DNA from: Osmia lignaria lignaria
Taxonomy: Eukaryota; Arthropoda; Insecta; Hymenoptera; Megachilidae
Direction of reading: 5' to 3'
NCBI RefSeq assembly: GCF_051020975.1
Contig: NC_135044.1
Location: forward strand, 8,558,501 to 8,622,500
Length of the DNA stretch: 64,000 bases
A program made the position numbers and the translations under genes. Below are positions 10,169 to 21,929 of the stretch, piece after piece. The notes below the pieces were generated by a model. It had not been told where the DNA came from. It did not search any database and saw nothing but the letters and a program-made list of their open reading frames with translations. Positions within the stretch are counted from its first letter, which is position 1; each line of letters opens with the position of its first letter.

Positions 10169-12523
10169 CTCCAAAAACGAAAGGTACTATTTTAACCCAT
10201 TTGGGTATCGGTGCTAAATATTTCGGATCCTTTTGATCATATTCATCAAATTTCCTTGATATGGCGTATCTCTGTAATCGAATAGCTAACAGAAGGCCGA
10301 CGTTCATGATCAAAAGGAAATGTGCAGGTATACCAATTGCTGCAAAAATAACGGTTACCGTACGACCGATTGTTGTACGTGGAACGGGAGCACCGAAACC
10401 TATGAAGTAAATGAAATTATAATATATGTATGTAAAACTAATAAATAGTTTAACCCTTCCGCTGCCACGGAAATTTTTGAACTTGCATCAGTGGGCCAGA
10501 AATTTCATATTAAAAATTTTATAATGGCAAATAACGGTACAATCTTGCCAATAGCACATTTTTCTTGGTGGTCACTGGTGACCACCATGGCCCAAATGAA
10601 AAGACAAGCCCCGGTTCCATGGGACCACCGTGGCAGCGAAAGGGTTAACGAATAATAAGAAAATACGGAGATCTGAATTACCAAGAGTAGTGAGAAGTGA
10701 AAGAGAAAATAGGATACAACCAGGAAGCGTCCAAAGTTCTCCACTATTGCCACTTTCACCATATCCAGAACTAACTGCCCTCAGCAAAAGCTCTTCGTGT
10801 TTCGCCACATATTTTTCTACTTTGACACTCCAAAGTGGTTCTAGATCTTCCTCTTTTTCTGTACGCAATTGTCTTAACTCCGTTGCTAAGCTAACTGATA
10901 AATCATTTTGCAAATCTTTCAGTATTGTTACTTGTTCACGTTCCCTTGGCCCTTCGATGGCGCAGAAAACAATGGCACCTACGATTGCCCAGGTGATGAG
11001 AAACCAGAACAATCCTGCAATATGTATATTATATTTAAAAAATATTTCATGAATTAATGATTAATTTAGTAAGATTAGAAAGATTAATTTAGAAAGATTA
11101 AATAATTTCTAAATAATTTTCTTTCTAAGTAATTTAGAAAGATTAAATAATTTCTATACAATTTTCTTTCTAAATAATTTAGAAAGATTAAATAATTTCT
11201 AAACAATTTTTTTTCTAAATAATTTAGGAAGATTAAATAATTTCTAAATAATTTTCTTTCTAGGTAATTTAGAAAGATTAAATAATTTCTATACAATTTT
11301 CTTTCTAAATTATTTAGAAAGATTAAATAATTTCTAAATAATTTAGAAAGATTAAATAATTTCTAAACAATTTTCTTTCTAAATAATTTAGAAAGATTAA
11401 TTTAATCTTTTCGCTGGTGATAGAAATAAGATGTTATTTTACCGAACAAAGAAAGGGATAATCTTCCTAAGAATCTAATATATTTCCATATTTTAGAAAA
11501 TCCTTTTACATCTGCTGAATTCGTTTCGTTTTCATGAACAATGTCTTTAACGGATGGCAAAACTCTTAGTCGCAATGGTTGGCCAATTATCGTTTGAATG
11601 GCAACCGATTTGACGGATTTTTCTAAATGCACCGGCGTTTTGTATCGTGGAAAAGTCTCTTCTGATATTGTCGTAGATGTATCTGACAACAATAAATCAA
11701 ACTATTATAATCTTATCACAGACTGTACCAAATATAATAGCTGTATACATTCTTCAAATGCTCGTTTAAATTTCATAAATTTATCGTGGGAGAGTCTCTT
11801 CTGATATTGTCGTAGATGTATCTGACAACAATAAATCAAACTATTATAATCCTATCACAGACTGTACCAAATATAATAGTGATAACATCTCTTCAAGTGT
11901 ATACATTCTTGAAATGCTTGTTTAAATTTGATAAATTTAGGATTATCAGATGGATAGAAGTGAAATTAATTAAAAACCACGGAGCTTATAAATACAGGTG
12001 TGGATAAAAAAGTGATTCATGAGTGATAAACGATTGATTTCAATCAATACATGCTTATTAATACAAAGAGAATCCATTATCTTGAAAACTAAAATTCCTA
12101 ACAACAAACTTTATCAAATTTTTTGAAACCTGCCTGAAAGATACCTGTAGATCGACTTTGTCAACTTGAAAGCATAGAAAAATTCATAGATAGATTTATA
12201 GAAAAAATAGCTCATACCGATTCCACAAAACCACAATAAGATTATCGGATGGATATAAGTGAAATTAATTAAAAATCACGGAGCTTATAAATACAGATGT
12301 GGATAAAAAAGTGATTCATGAGTGATAAACGATTGATTTCAATCAGTACATGCTTATTAATACAAAGAGAATCCATTGAGAACTAAAATTCGTAAAAACA
12401 AATTTTATCAAATTTTTTGAAACCTGCCTAAAAGATGTATCTGTATAAAATAATTCATAGGCTCATACCGATTCCGCAAACCACATCCTCATCGTCTTCC
12501 TTGTTTGGTTGTTGCTTCGTCAT
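10169..12523 (-). CDS. Two-pore-domain (K2P) potassium channel, 5' half only
   Basis: Four exons on the minus strand, 12523-12469, 11682-11443, 11014-10682 and 10399-10169, all joined in phase 1, give 286 residues with no stop. The start ATG follows an in-frame choice that makes the donor at 12468 fit exon 2. The N-terminus is acidic and cytosolic (MTKQQPNKEDDEDVVCGID). Helix M1 is LFWFLITWAIVGAIVF; a long extracellular cap follows; the first pore is CILFSLSLLTTLG joined to FGAPVPR, a GFG-type filter; helix M2 is TVTVIFAAIGIPAHFLLIMN. The last exon ends in a good donor (GTAATT), so the gene should continue to M3, the second pore and M4. I find none of these to the left. K2P channels set resting potassium leak in the plasma membrane. 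Confidence 0.82.
10454..10644. mobile_element. piggyBac-type MITE in a K2P intron
   Basis: TTAA at 10450-10453 and 10645-10648. Inverted ends CCCTTCCGCTGCCACGG and CCCTTTCGCTGCCACGG. 191 bp, non-coding, in the intron between K2P exons 3 and 4. Confidence 0.85.
11084..11400. repeat. 48-bp intronic tandem array
   Basis: About seven AT-rich units built from AGAAAGATTAAATAATTTCT and a second half with TTTCTTTCTAAATAATTT. The unit is internally near-palindromic. It fills the intron between K2P exons 2 and 3. Because 48 is a multiple of three, one frame stays open across units and looks like a repetitive protein, which I reject. Confidence 0.85.
11644..12490. repeat. Two tandem duplications around K2P exons 1 and 2
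   Basis: Unit pair one has a 139-bp period (11644-11782 and 11783-11920) and copies the start of exon 2 with its acceptor. Unit pair two has a period of about 299 bp (11941-12239 and 12240-12490) and copies the exon 1 donor. The copied exon 2 start runs into an in-frame stop after about 14 codons. Confidence 0.8.
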
Positions 12524-14166
12524 CGTTATACGGAATTCCGTAACTCGATGCTGGTCGTCGTTCTTCGATTTCGGATATACCAAGTTCCTACGAGCAGAGC
12601 ATTGTATTCGACTAATCCCAACGGTTTTCCGCGTTTTCGGGCCAACATTTTCTCTGTTAACACATGCAATCGCGGACGATGGTAACGTACGGCAACTTTC
12701 CCAACGTTTACCACATTACTAACAGGCGTCGATGCACCCTCGAGAGTCGGTGGCGCTGGAAAAAGGGTATATCCATCGACGGAGGTCAAGGGTGTTTTGT
12801 CTATAAGCCGCTACGAGACGATGTTCGGTGATTTTCCATTTAAATCTATTCACTTTCATTCGAAGTTCAAGGATAATGAAAGCAGCTATAATCATCTCCT
12901 TCGTGTAGAGGTACAGGTAGAATCAATGGAAATGTTAGAGAAGGTGATAATCTTATAAAATATTCATTTTATTTCTTCCTCTATAGTATCTCGGATTAAG
13001 GGTTAAAGTAATTAGAGATCGTGTTGGATTATAAATAATGCAATATGCTAATTTACCTTCTACCTCATGTTTAACGCATCTCCATTAAAACAAGTTCAAA
13101 AACTTTGAATACAGGTCGAGTAAAGGCTACTTTATTGCTCGAATCATAACTCGGCAAGGTGAAACTAACAAAATTATTCCTGTGATTGTTGAACACCTTC
13201 ACAGTTGAGAGCGTGAATTATTAATAATTAACATTTATACGCACGGTCTCGCACACGCGCGAAGAAAAAATATTTTCAATTGAGAAATAGTCTAGTATCT
13301 ATTAATAACGAAAGATTAATTATATACATACGATATAGATCTTTGAACGAACATTTTTTTTCTTATATATATAATTTATGCAGCTATAATTATTCAACGA
13401 ATAACGATTACTTTGTTCGATTTCGCAGGTGACGATTAACATGATTCATAGAAATGAAAAGAAGAAACAGAATACGCGATAGGACCGGCCAGGTGTATAC
13501 TGCAACTGTTCGTATAATTTAGGAACTACTGACCCCAGTAGAAATGGAGATTGACTGGTTGCATGTTACAACGAAAGGTGTTGCAGAGTAATCTATTTCC
13601 CATCGGGTGTAGTAAAATTAGAACGCAACCTTCCGATCAATCGCGTACATTTTAAATGTATTCCATTGTGAATCGAGACTCTTACTTTCTTCGATCAAAC
13701 ATACTGTTATTGATCCCACATAGATGTTAGGTATAAATATTGATGAAAATGAGATGAAACGTGCATCAACTCTCGAAAGGCCAGATGCTGCAGAGATGCA
13801 AAACTCAAAGTATATTTTTAATAAAAAAAGCTGAAAAAAGCTCTTTCAAAGAAATAAAAAACATCAATTTGATTGATTATAATATATGTATATATTTTCC
13901 TTTCATTTATTTCATTAATCTAACACTTTCTTTTTTCTCTTCTTTTTTATAGAGTTCAACTTATAACTTGTATAAAATTAGATGAAAGTTTAACACGCCT
14001 GCGCCACATCGATCCGCACCTGGAGGGTTTCTCTCTTCCGGCTGTAACGACACCGCAGAAATCTAAGTTCAATGAATCGAGCTTGTTTGTAATATGGAAA
14101 AGCGTTTTCTCGACTACGATCATCGGTGCGGATTGAAGAAAGGTACCTTGTATAGACGAGAGAAGG
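12524..14166. other. Divergent intergenic region, K2P and B4GAT1
   Basis: Separates the minus-strand K2P start from the plus-strand B4GAT1 start and probably holds both promoters. About 12540-12790 is GC-richer and open in several frames, which I read as K2P 5' untranslated sequence. No other gene is supported. Confidence 0.45.
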
Positions 14167-15997
14167 ATGCGTTGTTCTGGTCGAAAGTTGCTGATCTGGT
14201 CGAGCCTAACCTTCCTTCTGATTTTCGTTGGCCGTCTATTGGTCAATCGCATATTTTACTTACCTATTTTGATGATCGGTAACGGCGAAATTTTAATATC
14301 GAACAGTCATCCGAATTCTGAACGCGATACACGGTATGGAAGACCGACGTTCGTAGCAGGGACATATATGGCGAGTCAACGACCTAGGAACGATAGTTAT
14401 TGTAGATGGTACCACGGTCTACCACGTGTTCTTTCGTATCCGGGATCCTCAGTCATCTGGAGGCCGGAAATCGGTGAGAAGAGCCCCTACAGAATCCTAC
14501 CATTTGTATTACGCGGCACCGAGGAGAGAAAGAAATTGCCCGAGGTGACCCTTTGTACTCACGCCACCGCTGATCAGGTTTATGGAATCGTCGAGTTGGC
14601 CAGGAGATGGGAGGGACCATTAAGTTTGGCAATTTTCACACCTGGTCTCGACGCTGGTATCGCCATTACTCTCCTAGATCGGGCCTGTCGATGCGAACCC
14701 GAAATGTACAAGGTCTCCTCATGCACCCGCCCTTAAAACGAGTCGCTAGAACCATGATTAGATTTATAAAATGTTACACTCATTTTAATGATTATTTATA
14801 TTATTATTATTAATTATTTATATTACTTATTGTCCATGGCTCTCAGTTCACAATGAACGTGTTTATAAATTGTAATTCATAAAAGATCTTCAGTTTACAA
14901 GTATATTTATTTTGTCTAATATTCGTTAATACCGTAGGTCTCCATTCATTTGGTATTTCCGCCGGACAGTCCACCTCTTTTGGGAGAAACTACTCGAAAT
15001 CACGGTGATTGTACCGCGTCTGATCTCCAAAAAGGCGAAAGAGAAACGGAAAGAAACCAAAAACGCATGACCTATCCCATTAATGTGGCCAGAAATGTGG
15101 CTAGAATGCAAGCAAATACTACTCGTGTTCTAGTATCAGATATTGAATTGCTTCCCAGTGAGAAATTAGCTTCTGGTTTCATGAAACTCGTCCGTAGAAG
15201 AGTACCAAAAACTGGCATCGTTTTTGTAGTACCTGTTTTTGAGATAGAATCTAATCAGAAGCCACCTTCAACAAAAAAGGAATTGCTTTTAGCAATAGAA
15301 GCTGGTAGAGCTGTATATTTTCATAGGTTTGTGAATTCGCATGAATTTATGTAAAGAATAATATTGAAACCAAATAGACAATGTTATTATTGATAACTAA
15401 TATCATCATCGTTAGATAAAATACAATTGCTCATCCTTTTATAGGTTTCTTTGTTCACATTGCCAAAAGTTTCCTGGTCTTACCAAGTGGTTACTCAGAC
15501 CTGACCCAGGCAAAGTTAGACCACTTATCGTTACAAAAAGAGAATATCCGCATAATAGATGGGAACCTGTTTTTATTGGAACACGTAATGATCCACTTTA
15601 CATGGAAGAAATGTCTTGGGAAGGCAGACAAGATAAAATGACTCAGGTGTAATATAAATTTCTATAAGTCCAGTTTCAAATTCATTTGTATAATACGAAT
15701 TTAAATGTATAATCTGTTTCAAATAAAGACGGTGAAACTTTACAATATATTATAATTTATATTAAAATTTATTTCTGTCTTTTTTAGATGTTTGAGATGT
15801 GTCTTCTAAACTATCGATTAGTTATACTTGATGGTGCCTTTTTAGTCCATACACCAGGTATTAAACGAAAAACAAAAAGAATTAATATGGCAAAACGAGA
15901 ATTTTTGAGAGTTCAAGAAAGAAAAAATGCTGCAATATATCAACGAGTAATTAAAAACTTGTTAAAACAATATCCTATTAATCATAAGTGTTCATAA
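14167..15997 (+). CDS. Beta-1,4-glucuronyltransferase 1-like (B4GAT1)
   Basis: Type II Golgi glycosyltransferase; in animals B4GAT1 adds the glucuronic acid primer of matriglycan on alpha-dystroglycan. Exons 14167-14712, 14938-15326, 15445-15646 and 15788-15997 give 448 residues, slightly longer than the human enzyme. A signal anchor lies near residues 8-35 (LLIWSSLTFLLIFVGRLLV). The donor domain shows VTLCTHATADQVYGIVELAR, then LSLAIFTPG and ITLLDRACRCEP. The metal-site region is VLVSDIELLPS (DxE type). The C-terminal part has FPGLTKWL, VTKREYPHNRWEPVFIGTRN and NYRLVILDGAFLVHTPGIK. Introns keep phase. The first intron has the odd feature that the 8 bases AGGTCTCC stand at both of its ends. 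Identity at family level is strong; the exact acceptor sugar is inferred. Confidence 0.9.
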
Positions 15998-16802
15998 TAA
16001 TATTTATTACCAATAAAAGGCAGTGCCTAAACAACTGTCTTTAATATATACTAAAAGAAATATAATAATTGAACTATAATATTATGATTGGCATTTTGTA
16101 TGTATTTATGTATGTGTGTATGTGCATCATGTTTAATATTTCACTTTAATTTAGTATAAAGACCTTAAATATACCTCAATATAATTATTAGATTAATTAT
16201 ATTTATATCATAAAAAGGTCACAATTATATACATTATATATATATCTCAATAGTTATATTAATTTTAAAATTATTTGAATTTGAATCTACAAGCATATGT
16301 TTCAATTATAGTTATTCGATACTGTTTATGATGATTTTTGATATTACATTACTTTATTAAAATAGTACATTCAAAGTAATAACTTAAATTATAATTATAA
16401 AATTTAATCGAAATTTATAGTCGAGGTTATCCATGATAAGTTCGTTATCAAAATGATTACACTTCGCGCTTAATATACATTTATGAATGATAATTGTGTA
16501 ACTAAAGTACGTATTAATTGTACATTGAACAGTGAATTTCAACCAAGCACGTAAAAAAAAAAAGATAAGTATTTTTTCACTCCGAGGAAACAATTACGAG
16601 AAAAATTGAACGCGGTGCGTTAAACGTACGGGTACGGGCGCAGTCTTCGAGCGGTGGTGTGTAAGAACAGAAAGATAGGGCAAGTTTAGTTATTAAGGTA
16701 ATTTAAGTGTATATCAATCGTTTTATCATGTCAAGTCAATAATTCTACGAAAAATACTTAATGAGGTTATTATATGAATAATTAATTACAGACATTTCGA
16801 CG
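15998..16802. other. Intergenic region with ceramide synthase 5' exon
   Basis: AT-rich B4GAT1 3' flank up to about 16600. A short CpG-containing block at about 16610-16697 ends in a donor (TTAAG|GTAATT) and is followed by an acceptor at 16788-16791 just before the ceramide synthase ATG, so it is probably its non-coding first exon and promoter. Confidence 0.5.
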
Positions 16803-18899
16803 ATGGATATATTAAAAAACGTGTCATCGGCTTTTTGGTCAACTGATATTTGGTTACCGCCTAACATAACATGGGACGATATTAAACCAAATTCAGAAAA
16901 CAAATATGCTAATTATCAGCATTTAATTTATCCTTTACCTATGGCATTAATTCTTTTAGTAATTAGATATGCCTTAGAAAGGTAACTATTCTATTCATTT
17001 AATATTATATATCTTTTCTTTCTTATATCCAAATTTTACACTATCGAACACATTCGATAAACAGAAAATTAATGACTTTTTATATATTTTGCTATCTGTC
17101 CAAAATAAATAGAATTGTACGTTTATAATAATTAATATATTGTAATAATACATTGTGCATGTATATATTCTTTAAATTCTCTAACTGAGAAAAATAATTG
17201 GTTTCTTTTAAATAATATACCTTATTAATTTTTTGTAGGTATTGTTTTGGACCTATTGGAAAATCTCTTGGTATAAAAAATACAAGAGCAAAGAAAGCAG
17301 TACCAAACGAGTTATTGGAAAAAGCCTATGTTAAGCGACAAATTAAACATAAACAGGTGAGTTTATTTTATATCAATAAAAATTAAAGTAGAATTTATAT
17401 ACTGTTCTAATTTGTTTTATCTACATATTGAAGTAGCGAAATAAATTTTAGTAAATGGTTGTTTAGAGGCTACATTTATCACATGTAAGAATCGCAGAAA
17501 TAATATATATTAATAGGTATCTTATTTTTATTTATTCAGTTGGTATAATTAATTTGGTAAGAAAAATGATCTGTTGTACAATTGTATAAAATCAAATAAC
17601 ATTACTGTGATTGTTAAGCTTTAAATTATATGTTTAATATTAGATCCTTGAAACAAATTCATGTAATCTTAATGAAAATAACTGAAAAATTAAATGTTAT
17701 AGATTTTTTTTTTGTAATATATGGATGTCTTTTAAGATCCTGGCACTGGCTAAGCAATTAGATTGGTCTGAACGACAAGTAGAAAGATGGTTGCGATTAA
17801 GACGTGCTCAGGATAAGCCATCGACTCTTACAAAATTTTGTGAAAACAGGTTAGCTTTCTATTAGAAAGTATATTTATTAATAAAATATTTTTCAAACTC
17901 TTTATTACTTGATAAAATTTTAAATTATTTTGTTACAGTTGGCGATGTTTATATTATACATATTCATTTATTTATGGCCTTATTATTTTATGGGATAAAC
18001 CATGGTTGTGGGACATTAATTATTGTTACTATGATTATCCATATCATCCAGTTTCTGATGATGTATGGTGGTATTATATGATATCAATGGCATTTTACTG
18101 GTCTTTAAGTTTCTCTCAGTTTTTCGACGTGAAAAGAAAAGATTTCTGGCAAATGTTTATTCATCATGAAGCTACTATTATATTAATGTGTTTTTCATGG
18201 GTCGGAAATCTAACTAGAATTGGTTCGCTAGTTCTATTAGTGCATGATAGTGCAGATATTTTTCTAGAAGTAAGTAGAACATACTCATTTTTTATCTGAA
18301 TATATACTTATGTAATTGTAAAGGTAATTATGTACTAAATACGTATACATTTATATTTTAGGCTGCAAAAATAGCTAAGTATGCTAATTACCAGAAATTA
18401 TGTGATTGCATATTCGTTATTTTCACAATATTATGGATTTTCACACGCATCGGCGTTTATCCATTTTGGATAATTTATAGGTAAATATTCATTATTCACT
18501 AATGTAACTAGAGATTATTCACATTATTGTTCTAAATCTGTCTTATTATATATTACAGCACATCGATAAAAGCACCTATAATAGTACCGATGTTCCCAGC
18601 ATATTATATTTTCAACTTTTTATTAATCTTATTATTAATCCTTCACATGATATGGACGTATTTAATACTTAAAATTGCCTATAATGCTTTTTATGCCGGT
18701 CAAGTAAGTAACGTTGTATATATAAATTTTATATGCAATATGATTATGCAATACTTCCAATTAAAAATTTTTTCAGATGGAAGGTGACATTCGTAGCAGT
18801 AGTAGTGAAGACATTTCAGATAATTCTATGGAAAATAATGCATTAAATAATTCTACCAATTACATTACCAAACAAAATTCAAGGCAAAAAGTTCATTAA
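16803..18899 (+). CDS. schlank: Ceramide synthase (LAG1/schlank family)
   Basis: ER enzyme that acylates sphinganine with fatty acyl-CoA to form dihydroceramide. Exons 16803-16981, 17239-17356, 17737-17849, 17939-18269, 18362-18480, 18559-18703 and 18777-18899 give 375 residues. Features in order: a luminal N-terminus with an N-glycosylation-type site (NVSS); a first helix (IYPLPMALILLVI); a homeobox-like segment (LAKQLDWSERQVERWLRLRR), found in most animal ceramide synthases; and the TLC domain with the catalytic His pair in QMFIHHEATIILM and the HDSADIFLE motif. Later helices are VIFTILWIFTRIGVYPFWII and YYIFNFLLILLLILHMIWTY. The serine-rich acidic tail (GDIRSSSSEDISDNS) resembles the phosphorylated tail of family members. 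Drosophila has a single such gene, schlank; orthology is inferred. Confidence 0.92.
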
Positions 18900-19973
18900 C
18901 AAATAACTTTTTAGAGAAAAGTTATTATACCAGTATAAGACAAGAATTCAAATATTAGCCAGGCGCTAATTAATTTCAGTAAATTTAACAGTCCTTGAAT
19001 TTGCCGTAGTATAGTAATTAAAAACTTACATTTTGATAAAGTTGTAAAGAGGTCACTGATCTTAGAATTCTTTACGTTGTTCTATTCTTTTGTATCTATC
19101 TTTTAAAGCAACTTGGTGCTTTTATATAAATATGAAAAAATTATTACTGTTTTTCATGCATCACACTTTAATGCATTACTTTTAGTATCGTTATGTACGA
19201 AAAGCCGAATATTGAGAATTGTGAATTATTCGTTTTATTAATAATATTCTTTATTTATGTTTTTTATTTAACAACTTAGGAAATCATATTTCTTTTTTTT
19301 TTTTTTAAATTAAATTCTAATTATTTAGCCAAACAAATAATGGACCAAAGTTTAGAAAGCGTTCAATATCTCTAATTTCTTAATCTATCCAAAGTCTAGT
19401 AACTGATTATATTAATAATATTTATTTGTTCCCGTACAGTTTAAAATGTCAAATAATATCTTAAAACTTGTGAATTAAGGAAATTAATAATAATATTTCT
19501 AATAAGTTTAATATTTTTTAAATTAATCTCCTCTATTATATATAATTTTAGATTTAATTAATTTAATTTTTATAATATTAAAATACTACAATATTTTCCA
19601 CATGAAAATAAATGTATTCATCACTGTGTACTAGAAAATGTATAATTACTGCAAAATTTAAACCTTCAATATACTATGAATAAAAATGCAATATAAAAAA
19701 ACACAAAATAGTCAAAGATTTAATATATGTACTTAAATAAATTTGAATGTGTATATTAAAACAGAATTAAAATTGCCCATAAAAGGAAACGCTAAATTCA
19801 ATCACTCTATGTTACAGGTATATCACTCTATATGTAGTCTAGTTAAGCACATGACCAAAATATTATTAAAATAATTGTTTAATAAACTTGTATTTTAAAA
19901 AGACTGCCATGAAAATATATCTTATTCAAGTAAATGTAACTGGCCGCGTCCTTGTGGGGCAGATATACAATTC
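18900..19973. other. AT-rich 3' flank of ceramide synthase
   Basis: Very AT-rich with homopolymer runs and no open frame of note. Probably 3' untranslated and intergenic DNA. Confidence 0.5.
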
Positions 19974-20045
19974 TATAAATTAGACGTCTCGCGCTGAGCC
20001 ACGTCAGTCAGTCTTCGGTCGTCGATAGGGAAGGAAGATGTGCTT
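19974..20045 (+). promoter_or_regulatory. Putative TATA/initiator promoter with no assigned gene
   Basis: TATAAAT at 19974-19980 is followed 30-32 bp later by TCAGTC (20004-20009), a good arthropod initiator at the standard spacing. The local sequence is GC-richer than its surroundings. Downstream, ATGTGCTTCAAA ends at a GTATGG donor-like site near 20048, as in genes with a very short first coding exon. I found no matching second exon. Confidence 0.4.
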
Positions 20046-20779
20046 CAAAGTATGGAGGTTTATTAGATAGAATTAATATAAATCATTTATTGGAATTGAA
20101 ATTGATCTTTATAAATGTTAACAGGACTTCTCAGTTTGAAGATTGAGGAACGAATGAAAGTACAAAAAAGTTATTTGAATTGTATGTATGTATGTATAGT
20201 ATGGTATGTATGTATTTTATTGGATTCCCCTTGGGGAATCATTCTTTACAAAGTTATTTGAATTTGTTTGATAAAATAAATGATGAGGATAACACCGAAG
20301 GGAGGTGGTGATAATGACTTTAGGCGGCGTTGAAAATCTCTTTTTTATGAACATCGAAGATCTCTTCATTATCGGCATCGACGATGGCCGCCACACTCTA
20401 TACTACCACCCTATCCTTCTGTCGATATTATTGGCATCATCAACATCATCAAAATCATCCGCAACTCTGAAAAATAACAATTATTATTATTACAATTATT
20501 TAACAAACTTGTATTCAATTCATGCACCTTGGTAAATAAATCATTTTAAAAGAGCAATTGAATTATTATTTAATTTACCAAATTTCATTTCTGAGTTACT
20601 TATTTAATGCCCGGTATTTTTTTCTCAATCGTTTATTTAATTGACTTAAATTCTTCTATCGTTTTAGTTATTCAATGAAGCTAACTTCTTCTCTCCGTTA
20701 TTCATGTACATGATATTGAACACCTGTTTGATCTTTAATAAATTAAAAACATGATATACATGAAAATCAATCCCTACAT

Positions 20780-20935
20780 CGCATACATTCCTGTATTCCT
20801 TACATTCCAACAACACTTATATTCCTTACATTCCAACAACACTTATATTCCTACATACCTTACGTCTCTGCACCCCTTATAACCCGGCATCTCATATATC
20901 CCTGCATCTCTTATGTACCAACACCACAAATAAAA
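20780..20935. repeat. Minisatellite, left arm (TTCCTTACATTCC type)
   Basis: Degenerate units of the form ATTCCTTACATTCCAACAAC repeat here. The inverse motif (GGAATGTAAGG type) forms the right arm at 21640-21905, on the other side of the 93-bp array. Confidence 0.65.
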
Positions 20936-20956
20936 AAATCGTGACGAATATAGTTC

Positions 20957-21625
20957 TCATTTTTACCACCAGAGGACGCTGATTCGGCGTTTCGAATTTA
21001 GTTGAAATATTTGACGCCAGAGGGCCAAAAATTCGGCATGGTATAGTTCCTTTTACTAAAACCAGAGGGCGCTGAATCGAGATCGAGATTTTAGTTTAAA
21101 TTTTTGCCGCTAGAGGACCAAAATTTCGGCATGATATAGTTCCTTTTTCTAAAACCAGAGGGCGCTGATTCGACGTCGAGATTTTAGTTTAAATTTTTGC
21201 CGCTAGAGGGCCAAAAATTCGGCATGGTATAGTTCCTTTTACTAAAACCAGAGGGCGCTGAATCGAGGTCGAGATTTTAGTTTAATTTTTTGCCGCTAGA
21301 GGGCCAAAATTTCGGCATGATATAGTTCCTTTTTCTAAAACCAGAGGGCGCTGATTCGAGGTCGAGATTTTAGTTCGAATTTTCGCCGCTAGAGGGCCAA
21401 AATTTCGGCATGATATAGTTCCTTTTTCTAAAACCAGAGGGCGCTGATTCGAGGTCGAGATTTTAGTTTAAATTTTTGCCGCTAGAGGGCCAAAAATTCG
21501 GCATGGTATAGTTCCTTTTTCTAAAACCAGAGGGTGCTGATTCGACATCGAAATGTTAGTTCGAATTTTTGCCGCTAAAGGGCCAAAATTTCTACAAAAT
21601 TTAGATCCTTTTTCAACCGCCGGAG
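20957..21625. repeat. 93-bp tandem array, seven units
   Basis: CCAGAGG starts at 20969, 21062, 21155, 21248, 21341, 21434 and 21527: exactly 93 bp each time. Each unit contains CCAGAGGGCGCTGA (or a one- or two-base variant) and a second related block GCCGCTAGAGGGCC. All frames contain stops, so the array is not coding. Confidence 0.9.
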
Positions 21626-21639
21626 GGCGCTATGGAGGG

Positions 21640-21905
21640 ATATATGGGATGCAGGAATAGAAGTGACACAAGGATGCAAAGGATTCGTAGATATGAAAAA
21701 AGGAATATAAGTAATGCACTGATGTGGGGGATGCAGAAATGTAAAGGTTGCGGAGATATAAGGAATGCTGGAATATAAGGGACACAGGGATGTAAGGGAT
21801 AGTGTACATATAAGGAATACAGCGATGCAAGCAATGCCGGAATATAAGAAATGTGGGGATGTAAGGGATGCAGTAATGTAAGAGATGCAGAGATGTAAGG
21901 GAATC
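21640..21905. repeat. Minisatellite, right arm (GATGTAAGGGATGCAG type)
   Basis: Degenerate units of about 15-25 bp such as GGGATGCAGGAATATAAG. They are roughly inverse to the left arm at 20780-20935. Confidence 0.65.
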
Positions 21906-21929
21906 AGAGGTTGTAAAAAAAATTTTTTT

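Noticed and set aside
11084..11296. 70-codon frame of repeating 16-residue units (RNYLIFLNYLERKLF type)
   Set aside because: It is an AT-rich 48-bp intronic array; openness follows from the unit length being a multiple of three.
12526..12789. Minus-strand 87-codon frame upstream of the K2P start
   Set aside because: The K2P exon needs another frame to fit its donor phase, so I read this as 5' untranslated sequence.
14094..14282. Upstream plus-strand frame before B4GAT1
   Set aside because: It is in a different frame from the enzyme and has no membrane anchor; the ATG at 14167 gives the expected type II layout.
20957..21625. CRISPR array
   Set aside because: Units are contiguous 93-bp satellite repeats with no unique spacers, in an insect genome.
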